Source of the DNA: Anthopleura xanthogrammica
Lineage: Eukaryota > Cnidaria > Anthozoa > Actiniaria > Actiniidae
Assembly: GCA_964019055.1 (NCBI GenBank)
Contig: OZ025215.1
Location: forward strand, 4,717,001 to 4,781,000
Length of the DNA: 64,000 nt
Direction: 5' to 3'
Shown here: positions 59,053 through 64,000 of the stretch, piece by piece
Position numbering within the stretch: the first letter of the stretch is position 1
How the letters are laid out: the number at the start of each line of letters is the position of its first letter
Notes under the pieces: generated by a model
Told to the model about the DNA's origin: nothing
Databases searched by the model: none
The model's input: the letters and a program-made list of their open reading frames with translations, nothing else
Program-made: the position numbers and the translations under genes

Positions 59053-59088
59053 TCCCTAGGGATTATGAATATTCAATGAAGTTTGAAT

Positions 59089-60031
59089 AGTGTCTCCTCT
59101 AGGTTACTGTTGAAGCGTCGGACTATGGTAGAGAGGGGTGTGTGTTCGATTCCCATCTGGGGTTCAGATTTTTTTTTTCTGCGTATTTCACTGTTCGGTA
59201 CAATCATTTACACATGTGATTACATCATCATACGCACACCATGTTTATCGTTAATTCGCTTAGACATTTCTCTAACTGTAGCATATACAGTACGTTTTTC
59301 ACAATATCGTGTGGAATAACGACCTTATTAGGCATTAGAGTCTCCTCTAGCTCAGTGGCAGAGCGTCAGACTAGGATACGGAGGGTCCTGGGTTCGATTC
59401 CCGTTTGGTAAAAAGATTTTTTAATTTTTTCTGATTTTTTTACAGTATGGTACGATCATATACATATTTCATTCCATCCTCATACCCATTCCCTGTTTAT
59501 CGTATATTTCCTAGACAATTCTGTGACTCTAGCATATACAGTACGTTTCTCAAAATATAGTGTGGACAAACGACCTTATTCGCCATTAGATTCTCCTCTA
59601 GCTCAGTGGGAGAGCTTCCGACTACGATTCGGAGGGTACTGGGTTTGATTCCCATCTGGGGCTAAGAATTTTTCCCCCTCATTTTTTAACAGTATCCTAC
59701 GATCGTATACAACTTTCATTCCATCATCATACGCATACCATGTTTATTGTATGTTTCCTTAGACATTTCTGTGATGGTAGAATATACAGTACGTTTGTCA
59801 CAATAATGTGAGGACGAACGACCTTACTCGCCATTAGAGTCTCCTCTAGCTCAGTGGCAGATGGCCCGACTGGGATACCGAGGGTCTTGAGGTCGATTCT
59901 TATCTGGGCGTCAGAATTATTATTTTCTTCTGATTCTTTCACAGTTTGGTACGATCATATACACATTTCATTTTATCATCATACGTATACCTTGTTTATC
60001 GTATATTTCCTGAGACATTTCTGTGACTGTA
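59089..60031 (+). repeat. tRNA-headed ~250-bp tandem repeat, middle block
   Basis: Four heads lie at about 59,090-59,163, 59,340-59,409, 59,591-59,663 and 59,839-59,911, giving a unit of 248-251 bp. The first head is the most decayed. The block is cut by the LINE after 'actgta' at 60,026-60,031. Confidence 0.9.
59340..59409 (+). other. Best-preserved tRNA-like head of the repeat
   Basis: A-box 'tagctcagtggcagagc' with a perfect D-stem (gctc/gagc). An anticodon-like arm (tccg/cgga in most copies, tcag here) has a loop ctaggat whose central triplet would be AGG. The B-box is 'gggttcgattccc' with a T-stem. The acceptor stem pairs at only about four of seven positions, and no trailing terminator fits a tRNA gene. 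It resembles a tRNA-derived SINE head with internal polymerase III promoter boxes, not a working tRNA. Confidence 0.6.
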
Positions 60032-61515
60032 ATAATAATAATAATAATTACACTTATAAAGCGCAAATTAGCATGAAATGTTCATCTGCGCTGAATACAA
60101 AAATAATAAATCATAGTCATAAACGCTATAAAAAGGCTTTCCTATAAAAATATGTCTTCAAGTGTTCTTCAAAAGTAGCTAATGATGTAATATGCCTAAT
60201 ACTAGATGGTAAAGAGTTCCATTCTACTGGCGCAGCATATGAAAAAGTCCTACCACCAAGAGTAGGTCGAAGCTTAGTCGGTAGAGGTGCTAATAGAAGC
60301 TCATTATTAGACCTAAGATTATAACTAGACTGATTTTTGATAGAAATTAGATCAGATAAATAACTAGGAGCAAGACCGTGGATAGCATTAAAAGCGAAAA
60401 TAAGTATCTTAAAGCGTATTCTAAATCTCACTGGTAGCCAGTGGAGATCAGCTAAGACAGGAGTAATATGCGAAAAGCGCGGGGTCAAAGACACTAAACG
60501 AGCGGCAGCATTCTGTATGCGTTGCAGTTTAGCTATTTGATAACCAGGTAGCCCATAGTATAAGCTATTACAGTAATCTATGCGACAGGTTATGAAAGCA
60601 TTGACTAGAGTAGCGCAAGAATCAGGAGATAGGAATTTCCTGATCTTTCTAATATTATATAGATAATAAAAAGAAGATTTGCATATGCTTGCTATCTGCT
60701 TATCTAAGGATAAGTTAGTGTCAAAAATAGTTCCAAGATTCCTGAAAGAAGATGATGCCTTGATTGAAGAATTGCCAACAGTGAGCTGCTCTATTGATTG
60801 CTTGGACACTTGCTGTCGCGTGCCAATGATCATGAACTCTGTCTTCTCATCATTCATTTTCAATTTGCTGCATGTCATCCATCCTTGAATATCTCTGATG
60901 CAGTTCGTCATAGTATCCGTAGCTTCATTTTGGTTAACCATGCTTCCTGGTTTGAACGAGAGATACAGTTGGCTGTCATCTGCATAAGCATGAGCTTTAA
61001 CTGAGTGTTTGTTTAGAATCTTAAACAGATCACTGGCGTAAATGATAAAGAGGAGAGGCCCTAGACAGCTTCCTTGAGGCACACTGCTTGTGATGCTGAA
61101 CTTCTTAGATATACATCCGTTGATAGAGACAAGTTGACTTCGGCCAGAGAGGTACTCCTTGAACCACGATAGAGCAGGTTCTGAGATGCCAAGGTTTGAA
61201 TTGAGACGAGCTATAAGAATATCGTGGTCAATAGTATCGAATGCAGCGCTCAGGTCCAGGAATACTAGCAATATGACGTTCTGACTGTTCATATCAAGCA
61301 GGATGTCGTTGAACACTTTCAGTAATGAAGTCCCGGTGCTGTGATTTTTGCGATATGCTGACTGCAGTGTTGGATAGAGGTTATTACTGGCCATGTGCTT
61401 ATGAAGTTGTTGAAATACTGCTTTTTCAGTAAGTTTAGATACATAGACAAGGGTACTGACAGGACGAAGGTTACCAAAAGAAGTGTCAAGCTCTACTTTC
61501 TTCAGTCTTGGTTGT
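60032..61515 (-). mobile_element. 5'-truncated L2/CR1-type LINE
   Basis: A minus-strand non-LTR retrotransposon fragment of 1,484 bp. The 3' end is an (ATT)n tail (taa repeats from 60,031 on the plus strand) preceded by 'gcgctttataagtgtaatt', a 3' end style common in L2/CR1-group elements. 'actgta' is present on both sides (60,026-60,031 and 61,516-61,521) and is the expected repeat-unit sequence. The insertion therefore duplicated about 6 bp of a tRNA-headed unit. Truncation falls inside the RT domain. Confidence 0.9.
60126..61514 (-). CDS. LINE reverse transcriptase, C-terminal part, intact frame
   Basis: The frame is open from the truncation point (61,514) to the stop at 60,126, about 462 residues. 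Coding-like sequence lies upstream of the first ATG at 61,394 (NLRPVSTLVYVSKLTEKAV), so that ATG is not the true start. Counting from it: motif A FLDLSAAFDTIDH (Asp47), SVPQGSCLGPLLF (104-116), catalytic YADD (137-140), then the post-RT segment IQNAAARLV...HWLPV and the conserved end GGRTFSYAAPVEWNSLP...LKTYFYRKAF. No stop or frameshift is present, indicating a young insertion. The endonuclease and ORF1 were lost by 5' truncation. Confidence 0.93.
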   Translation of the reverse strand, partial: QPRLKKVELDTSFGNLRPVSTLVYVSKLTEKAVFQQLHKHMASNNLYPTLQSAYRKNHSTGTSLLKVFNDILLDMNSQNVILLVFLDLSAAFDTIDHDILIARLNSNLGISEPALSWFKEYLSGRSQLVSINGCISKKFSITSSVPQGSCLGPLLFIIYASDLFKILNKHSVKAHAYADDSQLYLSFKPGSMVNQNEATDTMTNCIRDIQGWMTCSKLKMNDEKTEFMIIGTRQQVSKQSIEQLTVGNSSIKASSSFRNLGTIFDTNLSLDKQIASICKSSFYYLYNIRKIRKFLSPDSCATLVNAFITCRIDYCNSLYYGLPGYQIAKLQRIQNAAARLVSLTPRFSHITPVLADLHWLPVRFRIRFKILIFAFNAIHGLAPSYLSDLISIKNQSSYNLRSNNELLLAPLPTKLRPTLGGRTFSYAAPVEWNSLPSSIRHITSLATFEEHLKTYFYRKAFL

Positions 61516-61521
61516 ACTGTA

Positions 61522-64000
61522 GCATATACAGTACGGTTGTCACAATAAACTGCGGACTAACGACATTATTCGTAATTAGAGTCTGCTGTAGCTCAGTGGC
61601 AGACCGTCTGACTAGGATACGAAGGGTTCTTGGTTCGATTCGCAGCTAGGGCTAGAATTTATTATTATTTTCTGTTTATTTTAAAGTATGGTACGATCAT
61701 ATACTTATTTCATTCCATCATCATACCCATAGCATGTTTATATTATATTTCCTTAGACATTTCTTAAACTGTAGCATATACAGTACTTTTCGCACAATAA
61801 AGTGTGGATTAAGGACGTTATTCGCCATTAGAGTCTCCTCTACCTCAGCGCCATAGCGTCCGACTAGGATACGGAGAGTCCTTGGTTCGATTCCCAGCTT
61901 GGGTTAAAATTTAATATTTTTTTCTGTTTATTTTAAAGTATCGTACGATCACATACATATTTCATTCCATCATCATACCCATACCATGTTTATCGTATAT
62001 TTCCTTAGACATTTCAAAACTTTTAGCATATACAGTACGTTTGTCGCAATATAGTGGGGACCAACGACCTTATTCGCAATTAGATCTCCTCTACCTCAGT
62101 GCGGAAGCGTTTGAGTAGGATACGGAGGTTTCTTGGTTCGATTCTCAGGTGGGGCTAATTTTTGTTTTTCCTTTTCGGTTTATTTTAAAGTCTGGTACGA
62201 TCATATACATATTTCATTGCATCATCATACCCATACCATGTTTATTGTATATTTCCTTAGACATTTCTGTGATGATAGAATATACAGTACGTTTGTCAAA
62301 ATATAGTGTGGATTTAGGACCTCACTCGCCATTAGAATCACCTCTAAATCAGTGGCAGAGCGTCCGAAAAGGATACGGAGGGTCGTGGCGTAGATTCCCA
62401 GCCGGGGTAAGAATTTTTGTCCTCATTTTTTAACAGTATGGTAAGATCATCAACATATTTCATTCCATCATCATACACATACCATGTTTAGCGTATATTT
62501 CCCTAGACATTTCTGTGATGATAGAATATACGGTACATTTGGCACAATACAGTGTAGAGGAACGACCTTACTCGCCATTAGAGTTTCCTCTTGCTCAGTG
62601 GCAGATTGTACGACTACGATACCGAGGGTCCTGTGGTCGATTACAATCTTGGCCTAAGAATTTTTTTTTTTTGATTATTTCACCGTTTGGTACGTTTCAT
62701 TTCGTACACATTTCATTCCTTGATCAAACGCAAACCATATTTATCGTATATTTCCTTGAACATTTCTGTGACTGTAGCATATACAGTACTTTTGTCAGAA
62801 TATAGTGTGGACAAACGACCTTACTCGCAATTAGAGTCTCCTCTAGCTCAGTGGGAGGTTGTCCGACTAAGATACCAAAGGTTCTGGGGTCGATTCGCAT
62901 CTGGGAGTCCGAATTGTTTTTTTTTTCTGATTATTTCATAGTTTGGTACGATCATATACACATTTCATTTCATCATCATACGCATACCATGTTTATCGTA
63001 TATTTCCATAAATATCTCCTGACTTTGGCATATACAGTACGTTTGTCGCAATATAGTGGGGACCAACGACATTACTCGCCATCAGAGTCTCCTCTAGCCT
63101 AGTGGCAGAGCGTTCGACTTGGATACGGAGGGTCCATGGTTCGATTCCCAGCTGGAGCTCAAATGTATTACTTTTTTTCTGTTTATTTTAAAGTTTGGTA
63201 TGATCATATACATATTTCATTCCATCATCATACCCATACCATATTTAGCTACTATTTCCTTAGACATTTCTTAAAATGTAGCATATACAGTACTTTTATC
63301 ACAATATACTGGGGAGTTACGACATTATTCGCCATTAGGGTCTCATCCAGCTCAGCGGCAGAGCGTCCGACTAGGATACGGAGATTCCTTGGTTCGATTC
63401 CCAGCTGGGGCTAAATTTATAAAAAATTTTCTGTTTATTTTATAGTATGGTACGGTCATATATATATTTCAATCCATCATCATACCCATACCATGTTTAT
63501 TGTATATTTCCTTAGACATTTTATAAACTGTATCATTAGAGTACTTTTGTCACAATATAGTGTGGACTAACGACCTTATCCGCCAATAGAGTCTTCTCAG
63601 TGGCAGAGCATTAAACTAGAATACGGAAGGTCGTGAGGTAGATTCCCATCTGGGGCTCAGATTTATTTCTCCCCAATTATTTCACAATTTCGATTGATCT
63701 TATACACATTTCATTCCATCATCATACGCATACCATGTTTTTCGTATATTTCCTTAGACATTTCTGTGACTGTAGCATATACAGTACGTTTGTCAAAATA
63801 CAGTGTGAACAAACGACCTTAGTCGCCATTAGAGTCTCCTCTAGCTCAATGGCGGATCGTCTGTCTAGGATACCGAGTGTACTGGGGACGATTCCCATCT
63901 GGAATTCAGAATTTTTTTTTTTCTAATAATTTCACAGTTTGGTACGATCATACACACATTTCATTCCATTATCATACGCATACAATGTTTATCGTATATT
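61522..64000 (+). repeat. tRNA-headed ~250-bp tandem repeat, right block
   Basis: Heads lie at about 61,580, 61,832, 62,085, 62,335, 62,582, 62,835, 63,086, 63,339, 63,590 and 63,832, ten successive units of roughly 245-255 bp, continuing past the window edge. Units 62.39-63.33 kb are collinear with 52.66-53.60 kb. The 63,590 head lacks part of the D-arm. Confidence 0.92.

Larger units (their letters stand above)
53614..59088 (-). mobile_element. Composite DIRS-like retroelement inserted in the tRNA-headed repeat
   Basis: Minus-strand order: TATA/CRE promoter (59,052-59,031), predicted two-exon gag (58,969-57,373), RT (57,032-55,935), RNase H of the same family (55,848-54,919), then an RNase H and C-terminal domain of a second family (54,938-54,078) and a hairpin cluster (53,810-54,010). 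No DDE integrase and no tyrosine recombinase is visible, so the assignment to DIRS-like elements rests on the RT-RNase H style. Both flanks carry 'gtctcctcta' from the tRNA-like head (53,599-53,608 and 59,091-59,100), so the element sits in or beside that site. The change of RNase H family near 54,940 indicates a chimera or nested insertion. Confidence 0.7.

Noticed and set aside
59340..59409. Functional tRNA gene
   Set aside because: The acceptor stem is mostly unpaired, the anticodon arm is mismatched and there are ~20 decayed tandem copies. A repeat of tRNA origin is more likely.

Overview
The window looks like heterochromatin-type DNA from a metazoan genome. It contains no host gene that I can support. 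Everything recognisable is satellite DNA or transposable elements. The mix (DIRS-superfamily retroelements with an SGNH hydrolase, an L2/CR1-type LINE with an (ATT)n tail, a tRNA-derived tandem repeat, a TTAA-flanked MITE, and splice signals) fits a marine invertebrate. A cnidarian such as a stony coral is my best guess, but that is inference and not proven by the sequence.

Region 1 (1-43,586) is an uninterrupted head-to-tail satellite of a 329-bp unit, about 132 copies, and it runs off the left edge. Units in the first ~31 kb are virtually identical. Variants accumulate toward the right, where a multi-unit higher-order block (34.3-38.7 kb) is duplicated at 39.3-42.95 kb. The unit itself is built from a decayed ~21-bp motif that alternates T-tracts and A-tracts every ~10 bp. 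Diverged and near-consensus units of the same satellite reappear at 49.0-52.05 kb.

Region 2 (43,587-49,017) is a minus-strand, Ngaro/DIRS-like tyrosine-recombinase retrotransposon lying between satellite blocks. It carries an SGNH hydrolase, a gag with DIRS-type Cys/His motif, RT-RNase H and a tyrosine recombinase. The RT-RNase H frame is open; the hydrolase, gag and recombinase are broken. Three tandem hairpins sit downstream of the hydrolase.

Region 3 (50,248-50,847) is a non-autonomous DNA transposon with 26-bp perfect inverted repeats and exact TTAA duplications, inserted in a satellite unit.

Region 4 (52,048-64,000) is a second tandem repeat of about 250 bp per unit. Each unit carries a degenerate tRNA-like head with A-box and B-box. 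It is interrupted by a composite DIRS-like retroelement (about 53.6-59.09 kb, minus strand) and a 5'-truncated LINE (60,032-61,515, minus strand). The composite element has a TATA+CRE promoter, a gag predicted to be split by an 857-bp intron containing a 50-bp minisatellite, an RT with a YIDD box, one RNase H, and then a second RNase H from a different family.

No CRISPR array, prokaryotic operon, rRNA gene or intact host gene is visible. The most unusual items are the helically phased satellite, the array architecture, the two unrelated hairpin arrays beside DIRS-like elements, the intron-containing gag, and the tRNA-headed satellite.
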